A stretch of 21,726 nt of DNA from JBKGYG01 sp046546235 (GTDB taxonomy: Bacteria > Bacillota > Clostridia > Lachnospirales > DSM-24629): NCBI GenBank assembly GCA_046546235.1, contig JBKGYG010000029.1, positions 1-21,726 of the forward strand. The letters run 5' to 3'. How positions within the stretch are numbered: the first letter of the stretch is position 1; each line of letters begins with the position of its first letter. Under the pieces are notes generated by a model. The model did no database searches, was not told the origin of the DNA, and was given only the letters and a program-made list of their open reading frames with translations. A program made the position numbers and the translations under genes. Below, one piece after another: positions 1 to 7,089 of the stretch.

Positions 1-323
1 AATTGGCACATGTTTTAAGTGCCAATTATCTGAAAAGTAGTACTTTCTTAATTAAGGACAAAAGTGGCTTAGCCACGTTCGCAACGCGATTTGTCCCACC
101 ACCTTAGTAATTTATAGTCAATTAACCCTCCATGGTATCGGGACATGTATCAAGTCCCGATGATCTCAAAAGTAGAACTTTCCTATATAAGGACAAAAGT
201 GGCTTCGCCACGTTCGCAACGCGATTTGTCCCAGCTGCTTTAATACTCTTAGTTAATTAAATTTGTACAATTGGCACATGTTTTAAGTGCCAATTATCTG
301 AAAAGTAGTACTTTCTTAATTAA
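1..323. repeat. Tandem array of a ~134-bp structured repeat (two full units plus a half unit)
   Basis: Units begin at 1, 136 and 269, giving periods of 135 and 133 bp. Each unit opens with a hairpin around a 9-nt loop (atgttttaa or atgtatcaa). The stem is AATTGGCAC/GTGCCAATT in units 1 and 3 (identical over 55 bp, 1-55 and 269-323) and ATCGGGAC/GTCCCGAT in unit 2 (137-144/154-161), so pairing is kept while the sequence changes. Next comes a small AAAG-TAGWA-CTTT stem. Then follows a three-way-junction shape at 56-96 and 191-231: outer GGACAAA/TTTGTCC enclosing GTGGC/GCCAC and TCGC/GCGA hairpins. Unit 3 stops before this part and abuts the poly-A side of the T-box terminator. The array runs off the left edge. 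No reading frame is seen in it. Function and transcribed strand are unknown. Confidence 0.85.
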
Positions 324-324
324 C

Positions 325-365
325 AAAAAAATACTCGTCCTGACAATAATGTCAGGGACGAGTAT
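325..365 (-). terminator. T-box Rho-independent terminator
   Basis: On the minus strand, an ATACTCGTCC arm and a CTGACA/TGTCAG inner stem form a long hairpin over 331-365, with one unpaired C. Seven T residues follow (plus-strand A run at 325-331). It lies directly downstream of the T-box sequence, as expected for the terminator/antiterminator switch of a transcriptional T-box. Confidence 0.9.
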
Positions 366-567
366 AACCCGCGGTACCACCCTGTTTGGCTGTAACCCTC
401 TTAGTGTCTATTAACGGTGACAAACCGTATCAACCTACTAAAATTCAGCTAATCACTCTAAGGTGTCGTTCAGTTAGTTATCTTTAAGAAGCTTCCAGTC
501 AAGACTTCTTTCCCTGTAAAAGCTAATCTAACTTACTCTTCCTCTTCATTGATTTATACTTATAACT
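325..567 (-). promoter_or_regulatory. T-box leader with GAC (Asp) specifier, for a synthetase gene off the left edge
   Basis: The hallmark AGGGTGGTACCGCGG lies at 383-369 (minus strand) and would form the antiterminator bulge that binds an uncharged tRNA 3' end. Stem I can be folded with base GAGG/CCTT and upper AGTTAG/CTAACT. Between them is a specifier loop with AGTA on the 5' side and GAACGACA on the 3' side (about 471-464). The expected triplet is GAC at 467-465, an Asp codon; CAC (His) overlaps it at 465-463. In Clostridia hisS-aspS often follows hemZ, so the regulated gene is probably aspS or hisS-aspS beyond position 1. Mechanism from family knowledge: uncharged cognate tRNA favours readthrough. 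Oddity: at least 320 bp of repeats separate the terminator from any coding sequence. Confidence 0.9.
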
Positions 568-574
568 TTTTATT

Positions 575-603
575 ATTGTATTCATATTTCTACCATTTGT
601 CAA
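575..603 (-). promoter_or_regulatory. Sigma-A-type promoter of the T-box transcript
   Basis: Minus-strand TTGACA (603-598), a 17-nt spacer and TACAAT (580-575). This nearly ideal promoter starts transcription just upstream of Stem I of the T-box leader, so the leader is transcribed separately from the HD-GYP gene upstream. Confidence 0.85.
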
Positions 604-667
604 GCAGTAATTTATTAATTAATTATGGTTTTATCTTAAAGTATTGACTAATGGCTTATTAATAACT

Positions 668-1234
668 CTATGCATTTAATCTTTTTTCTCCGTTAGATTC
701 AATGTTGTTTATAATCATTTGAAATGCCATAAAAACTCTTAAATCATAATTCTTCGCTTCATCTATCATCATCTTTATTGCCATATCTTGATTAAACCCT
801 TTTCTATAAGGCCTATCAGAAATTAACGCAGAAAAAACATCACTAACTCTTAATATTCTAGCACCTAATGGAATTTCTTCGCCTCGCAAATTTTCAGGAT
901 AACCACTTCCGTCATAATTCTCATGATGATAAAGAACAGCATCTAATATGAACTTTGAATAGCCTTTATCTTTTAAGATATCATAACTAAGTTTAGAATG
1001 CATTCGAATATATCTTATATCTTCTTTTGTTAAGTCATTTTGCTTGTCGTAGAGATAACGATTTAATCTTAATTTACCAATATCATGCACAACCCCTGCT
1101 ATTGCTAATTCATAACAAATTTTTTCTTCTAACCTCATTTCCTTACCTATCAAATAAGCTAATCTACTAACATAATTCCCATGATCAATTACCTTATGCA
1201 TATCATTGACAATATAACTACTCTCTTTTCCCAT
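668..1234 (-). CDS. Stand-alone HD-GYP domain protein, probable cyclic-di-GMP phosphodiesterase
   Basis: The 188-residue protein is almost entirely one HD-GYP domain. Visible ligands: H18, H50-D51 (HDIGK), H79, H103-H104, then the signature DGSGYP at 109-113 and D132 before FSALISDRPYR. Proteins with this intact signature hydrolyse cyclic di-GMP in the cytosol; here that is inference from the motif. Unlike most family members it carries no receiver, PAS or membrane sensor, and there is no signal peptide. AGAGGG stands upstream of the ATG. It follows hemZ by 85 bp on the same strand and may be read through from the relA-dtd-hemZ operon; I see no clear promoter of its own. Position between hemZ and the T-box transcript looks like an insertion into an otherwise conserved order. 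A nucleotide substrate other than cyclic di-GMP is possible. Confidence 0.85.
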   Translation of the reverse strand: MGKESSYIVNDMHKVIDHGNYVSRLAYLIGKEMRLEEKICYELAIAGVVHDIGKLRLNRYLYDKQNDLTKEDIRYIRMHSKLSYDILKDKGYSKFILDAVLYHHENYDGSGYPENLRGEEIPLGARILRVSDVFSALISDRPYRKGFNQDMAIKMMIDEAKNYDLRVFMAFQMIINNIESNGEKRLNA

Positions 1235-1319
1235 TATAATACATACCCTCTTTTAAACTTAATATTTTTTTACAAAGCTAAAAAATATTTTAAGTCTACA
1301 AGCTGTCTTGTTTGTTACT

Positions 1320-2750
1320 TTAAAGATTCTTAAAAAAATCTTCTTTTCTTTTAATCATATCATCAATACGATTAATATAATCAGAAACATTTTTTACATT
1401 TTCTATTCTTTTTATACAACCATTATCTAAAAAAACTATTTTTGAAGAAGCTCCTGCACCTAATGCTATAATTGTTTGTTTCTCTTCCATAATTAAACAA
1501 TTATAGATACACGCCTTCTTATCTTTAGTATAACCTATATTTTCTAAATTTCCTACCATGTATTTCTGCCTATATAAATAATAAGGCTTATATTGTTGTA
1601 TTTTGGCGAATTTTTTAATTGTTTTTTGAATTTCATTTAATGATTCTTCGTTTATATATTCATAGTCAGAAAATTTATCTATTAATCTTGAGGCTCTCTT
1701 TAAAGCCAATGTATGAACTGTAATATTATCAGGGTCCAACTTTTTAATCCTATTTAAAGTGTGTTTAACATCTTCAATAGCTTCGCCTGGTAATCCAATA
1801 ATTAAATCCATATTTATATTATCAAAACCTATATTTCTAGCTTCTTTAAAACTATCTATAACTTGTCTTGGGGTATGATTTCTACCTATAAGATTTAGAG
1901 TTTTTTGATTCATAGTTTGTGGATTGATTGATATTCGAGATACTGGAAATTTCTTTAGAGTTTTTAATTTAGACTTTGTTATTGAATCCGGTCTACCTGC
2001 TTCTACTGTCCATTCATCAAGATTAGATAAATCAAAAGAGTTTACTATTTTATTATGCAATCGTTCTAATTGTTTATCTGAAAGAGAGGTTGGTGTGCCA
2101 CCACCAATATATATTGTTCGTAATCTTTTATTATTGAATTTATTGGCTATATAATCAATTTCTTTTTCTAAAGCATCTAGATAATCATTTACATAATCTG
2201 ACCATTTTTCTATTGAACAGGCTGTAAATGAGCAATACAAACATCTAGATGGACAAAAAGGAATCCCTATATATAAGCTATAATCTTCTTTTGTATAATT
2301 CTTTATAATATTATATTCTTCTTTAACAACTTTTAACAATAAGTCAATTTTTTCATCTGATACCAAATATTTTTCCTTTAATGCTTTTTTTATCTCCATA
2401 TATGATATGTTCTTAATATACCAATCTAAAACAATTTTTGATGGCCTTATCCCTGTTAATATTCCCCAAGGCATTTTTTTATCTGTCATATTTGATAGAA
2501 CTATAAAAATTACCCGTTTTATTAATAATCTTTTATCTTTCATTTGATTACTAGCAAAATTTTCTCCAAAAGCAAATAATATTTGCCCTTTTACTATATA
2601 TTTTACATCAACTCTTTTATCATTAACTTCAATAGTCAAACCATTGTCAATCGCATTTTCAACGAGTTCTAATTTTTCTAATGGATAAAAAGCATTAATT
2701 AATTTTACCATTTCTAAAGTATTATAAAGTCCTTTTATATATACTTCCAT
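1320..2750 (-). CDS. hemZ: Oxygen-independent coproporphyrinogen III dehydrogenase-like radical SAM protein HemZ
   Basis: 476 residues, the normal size for clostridial HemZ. The radical SAM cluster motif is CPSRCLYC (C166, C170, C173), followed by the GGGTPTSL glycine-rich SAM-binding loop near residue 216 and later conserved segments such as INMDLIIGLPGE. HemZ/HemN-type enzymes use a 4Fe-4S cluster and SAM, anaerobically, on coproporphyrinogen III in heme biosynthesis; some relatives have other roles, so the reaction is by family. The first ~155 residues before the cluster distinguish HemZ from shorter HemN/HemW proteins. AAAGGAAG precedes the ATG by a normal distance. It lies 42 bp after the MBL hydrolase gene and is the penultimate gene of the relA-dtd-MBL-hemZ run. 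Confidence 0.93.
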   Translation of the reverse strand: MEVYIKGLYNTLEMVKLINAFYPLEKLELVENAIDNGLTIEVNDKRVDVKYIVKGQILFAFGENFASNQMKDKRLLIKRVIFIVLSNMTDKKMPWGILTGIRPSKIVLDWYIKNISYMEIKKALKEKYLVSDEKIDLLLKVVKEEYNIIKNYTKEDYSLYIGIPFCPSRCLYCSFTACSIEKWSDYVNDYLDALEKEIDYIANKFNNKRLRTIYIGGGTPTSLSDKQLERLHNKIVNSFDLSNLDEWTVEAGRPDSITKSKLKTLKKFPVSRISINPQTMNQKTLNLIGRNHTPRQVIDSFKEARNIGFDNINMDLIIGLPGEAIEDVKHTLNRIKKLDPDNITVHTLALKRASRLIDKFSDYEYINEESLNEIQKTIKKFAKIQQYKPYYLYRQKYMVGNLENIGYTKDKKACIYNCLIMEEKQTIIALGAGASSKIVFLDNGCIKRIENVKNVSDYINRIDDMIKRKEDFFKNL

Positions 2751-2792
2751 TATAACTTCCTTTCATAAAAAGAAAAAAGCGACCCTTTGTAA

Positions 2793-3431
2793 TTATTCAA
2801 ATACATCTTTCAAAAACATATTATTTTCTTTTTCTTGTTTGATAGTAGTTGTAAAACCATGTCCAGGAAACACTTTAGTTTCTTCAGGAAGAATGAGCAG
2901 TTTGTTTTTTATATTTTTTGCTAATGTATCAGCAGGTCCTTCAAATAAATCTGATCTACCTATACTATTTCTAAATAGTGTATCTCCAGAAAAAAGATAA
3001 CCTTCTTCCATGTAAAAACATATGCTTTCTTGTGTATGGCCTGGAACTTCAATACATTTCAAATTAAAAGTTCCTATGCTTAAAACATCTCCATCCTTTA
3101 TGACTTTATTTGCATTAGCAGTAATTTCTACACCTATGAAGTACTTTGATAAATTTTTTTTACTATCTTCCATCATATCTTTTTCAAAAGCTGATGCATA
3201 AACAGGAATATCATATTCTTTCTTTAATCTATCTACGGAACCAATATGATCGAAATGCCCATGAGTTAATAATATAGCTTTAGGATTTATTTTAAATGTG
3301 CTTATTTTTTTTTCTATAGTATTATTATTATCTTCTGCAGGATCAATAATAATTGCCTCTTCTGTTTTCTCATCATAGATAATATAACAATTAGTCGCCA
3401 TACTACTTAATCCTATTGTTTTAATTTTCAA
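2793..3431 (-). CDS. MBL-fold metallo-hydrolase, glyoxalase II-like
   Basis: 212 residues with the full metallo-beta-lactamase-fold metal site: HGHFDH (H57, H59, D61, H62), H132 in PGHT, D150 in SGDTLF and H191 in FPGHG. This size and motif set match the small cytosolic glyoxalase II-like hydrolases linked to relA/dtd in Clostridia; the substrate is unknown, with thioesters plausible. No signal peptide. The start is a TTG (3431-3429) with AAGGAGAG seven bases upstream; an ATG four bases before it is out of frame and ends after two codons. It sits 29 bp after dtd and 42 bp before hemZ, consistent with one operon. Confidence 0.9.
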   Translation of the reverse strand: MKIKTIGLSSMATNCYIIYDEKTEEAIIIDPAEDNNNTIEKKISTFKINPKAILLTHGHFDHIGSVDRLKKEYDIPVYASAFEKDMMEDSKKNLSKYFIGVEITANANKVIKDGDVLSIGTFNLKCIEVPGHTQESICFYMEEGYLFSGDTLFRNSIGRSDLFEGPADTLAKNIKNKLLILPEETKVFPGHGFTTTIKQEKENNMFLKDVFE

Positions 3432-3460
3432 ACCATTTCTCTCCTTACATTATTAAAAAA

Positions 3461-3910
3461 TTAAAAATATTTTTCACTATCTAATAGAAATGTGACAGGC
3501 CCATCATTTAATAAGTCTACTTTCATATCTGCTTGAAATTCCCCTTGTTCAACTTTTGGATATATTCCCTTGACTTTCTCCATAAAATTATCATATATAA
3601 TCTTAGCATCTTTTACTTTAGCACTATTACTAAAGCTTGGACGTCTACCTTTTCTACAATCTCCATATAATGTAAAATTAGGAATTATTAATAAACCACC
3701 ATCAATATCTTTTAATGATAGGTTCATTTTTCCTTCTTTATCTTCAAAAATTCTTAAATTAGTTATCTTATCCACAATGTAATCTATAACTTGTAATTTA
3801 TCATTATCAGAAATACCAACAAAAACTAAAAGCCCTTCATTAATACTTCCAATTATCTTATTATCAACCTTAACGCTTGCCCAATTAACCCTTTGTATAA
3901 CAGCTCTCAT
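3461..3910 (-). CDS. dtd: D-aminoacyl-tRNA deacylase
   Basis: 149 residues, the standard DTD length. The enzyme removes D-amino acids mischarged on tRNA (and glycine from tRNA-Ala in some species), working as a cytosolic homodimer. The N-terminus MRAVIQRV, the segment GDCRKGRRPSF (83-93) and the NDGPVT motif (135-140) are canonical. Oddity: the usual SQFTL motif of the active-site region reads PNFTL here (P77, N78); see findings. The gene lies 14 bp downstream of relA and 29 bp before the MBL hydrolase gene, a conserved Firmicutes order. An ATG start is used, preceded by a GGGTGAT-type site at the end of the relA intergenic gap. Confidence 0.93.
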   Translation of the reverse strand: MRAVIQRVNWASVKVDNKIIGSINEGLLVFVGISDNDKLQVIDYIVDKITNLRIFEDKEGKMNLSLKDIDGGLLIIPNFTLYGDCRKGRRPSFSNSAKVKDAKIIYDNFMEKVKGIYPKVEQGEFQADMKVDLLNDGPVTFLLDSEKYF

Positions 3911-3924
3911 AATCTTATCACCCT

Positions 3925-6129
3925 TTAACTACTAGTCCTTACAATATCATAAATACCTTCTACATTTTTTATCTTATTTATAAGCTTATTTAACTGTGCA
4001 ACTCCACTAATTTCTACAGTAACATTAAACAAGACTGAACCTTGTTTATTTGATCTTGCATTTAAAGATTTAACTGGTAATTTTTCTTCAGTTAATATTT
4101 TAGATATATCTACTAATAATCCTGTTCTATCATCTCCATAAATTGCTATTTCTGCTTGATATAGAACATTAGTATTATCAACATCCTTAAATTCCCATTC
4201 AGCTTCAATTAGTCTACTTCGATCAATTTCAGATAGATTTATTACATTAACACAATCAGTTCGATGTATTGAAACACCACGTCCTCTTGTAACAAAACCA
4301 ACTATTTCATCTCCCGGAACTGGATTGCAACATTTTGAAAAACGCACAGCCACATCGTGAATGCCTTCAACTTTAATTCCATTTTTGGACTTTTTAGCCT
4401 TTGCACTTTCTTTATTTTCTGAAACCACCATATTCCTGTGTGGCTCTTCTTTAGTTTTTGATTTTCTATATTCTTCATATAATCGGTTAACAACTTGTCC
4501 TTCTTTAAGTCCACCATGCCCTATAGCAGCATAAACAGAGTCCCAATCTTTAAATCCATATTTTCTTTGAACAATTTTCATCCATTCAGGCTTTAATAAC
4601 TCTTGTAAAGGTATGTTTTTAGACTTGGTGTATCTTTCTACCAGTTCTTTACCTCTTATAATATTTTCTTCTTTATATTCTTTTTTAAACCATTGATTAA
4701 TCTTATTCTTTGCTTGAGAGCTTTTCACAATATTTAACCAATCTCGACTTGGACCTTTAGAATTCTGTGATGTAATTATTTCTATTCGATCTCCATTTTT
4801 TATCTTATAATCTATAGTTACTATCTTACCATTAACTCTTGAACCTACCATTTTATTACCTACTGCACTATGTATATGATAAGCAAAATCAATAGGTGTA
4901 GAACCTTTTGGTAAATCAACAACGTCACCCGTTGGAGTAAAACAATAAACTTGATCAGTAAAAACGTCCAAATCTGTTTTTAGGGTATCCATAAACTCTT
5001 TATTGTCTGACAAATCTCTTTGCCATTCAAGTATTTGTCTTAGCCATGCGAGTTTCTTTTCTTCACTTTCTTCCCTAGAACTTCCTTTTCCTTCTTTGTA
5101 TTTCCAGTGGGCCGCTATACCATACTCTGCAGTTTTATGCATCTCATTAGTTCTTATCTGAATCTCAAATGGTTCACCTTCTGGACCAATTAAAGTAGTA
5201 TGAAGAGATTGATACATATTAGGTTTTGGCATTGCTATATAATCCTTAAATCTTCCAGGTATAGGTTTATACATTTCATGAATAACACCTAAAACACCAT
5301 AACAATCTTTAACACTGCTAACAATAGCTCTTACGGCAAACAAATCAAATATCTGATCTAAAGTTTTATTTTGACTAACCATTTTTTTATAAATACTAAA
5401 AAAATGTTTAGGACGTCCTTCAACTTCTGCAATTATTCCTATTTCAGAAAGATTTTTCTTTACATCGTTAACTATTTTTTGAACATAATCTTCTCTTTCT
5501 CCTCTTTTTCTTGCAATCTTATCCACCAAATCATAATAAGCTTCTGGATGCAAATAACGAAGTGATAAATCTTCAAGCTCAACTTTTATCTTAGATATAC
5601 CTAAGCGGTGAGCTAGTGGTGCATATATATCTAATGTTTCTTTTGCTTTTTCCTTTTGTTTGTTTTCAGTCATAAACCTAAGTGTACGCATATTATGTAA
5701 ACGATCTGCTAACTTAATTAATACCACTCTTATATCTTTAGCCATAGCTAAAAACATCTTTCGATAATTTTCAGCTTGTATTTCTTCTTTATCCATAGAA
5801 TAAGGTATCTGACTTAATTTAGTGACCCCATCTACTAATAATGCAACTTCATCATTAAATTCCTCAGCTATAGCTTCATCAGTCATTAAAGTATCTTCTA
5901 CAACGTCATGAAGAATACCTGCTACAATTGATTCTTTATCTAATTCAAATTCAGCCAATATAATAGCAACAGAAAGAGGATGAACAATATAAGGTTCACC
6001 TGACTTTCTTAACTGAGTACCATGAGCTTCATATGCAATTTTATAAGCTTTTTCAAACATTGTAAAATCATCAGAAGGATGATATCCTTTTACAGTTTTT
6101 ATTAATTGATAATACAATTTATCTGGCAT
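3925..6129 (-). CDS. relA: Bifunctional (p)ppGpp synthetase/hydrolase (Rel/RSH family)
   Basis: 734 residues with the complete long-RSH architecture. Hydrolase HD domain: H50, H74-D75, ED 78-79, D142 and N146 in ADRLHNMR. Synthetase domain roughly 235-345, with YQSLHTTL (306-313) and RFKD (293-296); the RxKD form is the one found in bifunctional enzymes rather than in E. coli-type RelA. TGS domain about 393-455, then the helical and Cys-containing region (KCCNPVPGDE), and a C-terminal ACT domain in the last ~75 residues. It makes and degrades (p)ppGpp in response to starved ribosomes. The ATG has GGTGAT upstream. A promoter is visible 50-70 bp upstream, and dtd follows after 14 bp, so relA probably heads the operon running to hemZ. 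An intact HD site supports hydrolase activity. Confidence 0.97.
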   Translation of the reverse strand: MPDKLYYQLIKTVKGYHPSDDFTMFEKAYKIAYEAHGTQLRKSGEPYIVHPLSVAIILAEFELDKESIVAGILHDVVEDTLMTDEAIAEEFNDEVALLVDGVTKLSQIPYSMDKEEIQAENYRKMFLAMAKDIRVVLIKLADRLHNMRTLRFMTENKQKEKAKETLDIYAPLAHRLGISKIKVELEDLSLRYLHPEAYYDLVDKIARKRGEREDYVQKIVNDVKKNLSEIGIIAEVEGRPKHFFSIYKKMVSQNKTLDQIFDLFAVRAIVSSVKDCYGVLGVIHEMYKPIPGRFKDYIAMPKPNMYQSLHTTLIGPEGEPFEIQIRTNEMHKTAEYGIAAHWKYKEGKGSSREESEEKKLAWLRQILEWQRDLSDNKEFMDTLKTDLDVFTDQVYCFTPTGDVVDLPKGSTPIDFAYHIHSAVGNKMVGSRVNGKIVTIDYKIKNGDRIEIITSQNSKGPSRDWLNIVKSSQAKNKINQWFKKEYKEENIIRGKELVERYTKSKNIPLQELLKPEWMKIVQRKYGFKDWDSVYAAIGHGGLKEGQVVNRLYEEYRKSKTKEEPHRNMVVSENKESAKAKKSKNGIKVEGIHDVAVRFSKCCNPVPGDEIVGFVTRGRGVSIHRTDCVNVINLSEIDRSRLIEAEWEFKDVDNTNVLYQAEIAIYGDDRTGLLVDISKILTEEKLPVKSLNARSNKQGSVLFNVTVEISGVAQLNKLINKIKNVEGIYDIVRTSS

Positions 6130-6173
6130 ATAATCACCACTGATCTATTATTATTAAAGTCATATTTTAATAT

Positions 6174-6202
6174 ATTATAGTTTTTTTTATAACAAATTGC
6201 AA
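6174..6202 (-). promoter_or_regulatory. Probable promoter of the relA operon
   Basis: Minus-strand TTGCAA (6202-6197), a 17-nt spacer and a perfect TATAAT (6179-6174), about 45 nt upstream of the relA start. It supports relA-dtd-MBL-hemZ as its own transcription unit, separate from apt. Confidence 0.65.
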
Positions 6203-6264
6203 GAAATACTAACAAGACAATAATATGCTTTTTAAACACATTATTTTTCAAAAATGAAAAAGCA

Positions 6265-6294
6265 GTAATAAAAACATCAAAATTCTTTTATTAC
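6265..6294 (-). terminator. Weak A/T-rich hairpin after apt, possible terminator
   Basis: A 9-bp stem, GTAATAAAA/TTTTATTAC, with a 12-nt loop lies between apt and relA. On the minus strand it is followed within three bases by a T-rich stretch. The stem contains only two G-C pairs, so termination would be weak. Confidence 0.4.
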
Positions 6295-6348
6295 CACTTA
6301 TGTTCATAGCGCTGCTTGCATTATTTTATTAATGTAATAAACAACCTA

Positions 6349-6870
6349 CTATTCTGAATCATAATTGATTATAGAAGTTACATTATAGCCTTTTAATAAA
6401 TCTCGTCCATGTAAAAAATCTAATTCTATTAAATAAACAAGTTTAATAACTTCTCCACCCATATCTTCAATGAGGTCAATCATAGCTTTTGACGTTCCTC
6501 CAGTTGCTAACAAATCATCCACTATAACAACTTTCTGCCCAGGTTTAAAAGCATCTGTATGAATTTCAATAGTTGCAGTCCCATATTCTAAATAATACTC
6601 TTTAGCCTTAGTTTGATAAGGTAATTTCCCCTTCTTTCTTACAGGGATAAAGCCTTTTCCCATATTATAAGATATTGGTACTCCAAAAATAAAACCTCTT
6701 GATTCAGGTCCAATTATATAATCAAATTCCAAACCCTCCAACTCTTGTTGCATTCCATCAATTGCTGTTCTTAAGCCTTGTGGATTTTGAAGAACTGTTG
6801 TTATGTCCCGAAATACTATCCCTTCTTTTGGAAAATCTAAAACATTTCTTATTAATCCCTTTAGATACAT
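6349..6870 (-). CDS. apt: Adenine phosphoribosyltransferase
   Basis: 173 residues, normal for Apt. It converts adenine and PRPP to AMP in cytosolic purine salvage. The PRPP-binding loop VVIVDDLLATGGT is at 114-126, IGPESRGF at 53-60, and the flexible-loop segment RKKGKLPYQT at 78-87 is characteristic of Apt as opposed to Hpt or Xpt. The ATG is preceded by AAGGAGCGAGGAAG. It lies between recJ and relA, the usual clostridial order, with ~219 bp of non-coding DNA on each side, so it may be a single-gene transcript. Confidence 0.96.
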   Translation of the reverse strand: MYLKGLIRNVLDFPKEGIVFRDITTVLQNPQGLRTAIDGMQQELEGLEFDYIIGPESRGFIFGVPISYNMGKGFIPVRKKGKLPYQTKAKEYYLEYGTATIEIHTDAFKPGQKVVIVDDLLATGGTSKAMIDLIEDMGGEVIKLVYLIELDFLHGRDLLKGYNVTSIINYDSE

Positions 6871-7007
6871 CTTCCTCGCTCCTTATATAAAATTTAATAC
6901 AGTAATATTATTTTAACTTTTTATTAAACATGATAAGTAATATACTAAAAAAAAATATATGTAAAAAATTTATTACTTTGAAATGTACACTCATATTTTC
7001 CTAATAA

Positions 7008-7036
7008 AGTATATCATTATTCCTTGTATTTAGCAA
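7008..7036 (-). promoter_or_regulatory. Candidate apt promoter overlapping an inverted repeat
   Basis: Minus-strand TTGCTA (7036-7031), 17-nt spacer and TATACT (7013-7008). The same TTGCTA -35 appears before aroC. The -35 is inside the arm of a perfect 8-bp inverted repeat, TTAGCAAA (7030-7037) and TTTGCTAA (7052-7059). The leader to the apt start would be about 130 nt. Confidence 0.45.
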
Positions 7037-7089
7037 AATTTTTTCATTTTGTTTGCTAACAAATATTCGTAGGCTTACTTATTTTAAAA

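Noticed and set aside
1..323. Possible CRISPR array
   Set aside because: Units are ~134 bp with internal hairpins, and the intervening DNA is itself related between units; there are no short direct repeats with unique spacers and no cas genes.
1..323. Possible tandem cyclic-di-GMP riboswitches near the HD-GYP gene
   Set aside because: I could not match the conserved core of either known cyclic-di-GMP riboswitch class in any unit; the three-way-junction shape alone is not evidence.
4302..4517. Minus-strand open frame of 71 codons in another frame of relA
   Set aside because: Out-of-frame shadow within the intact relA gene; no frameshift is needed to explain the relA product.
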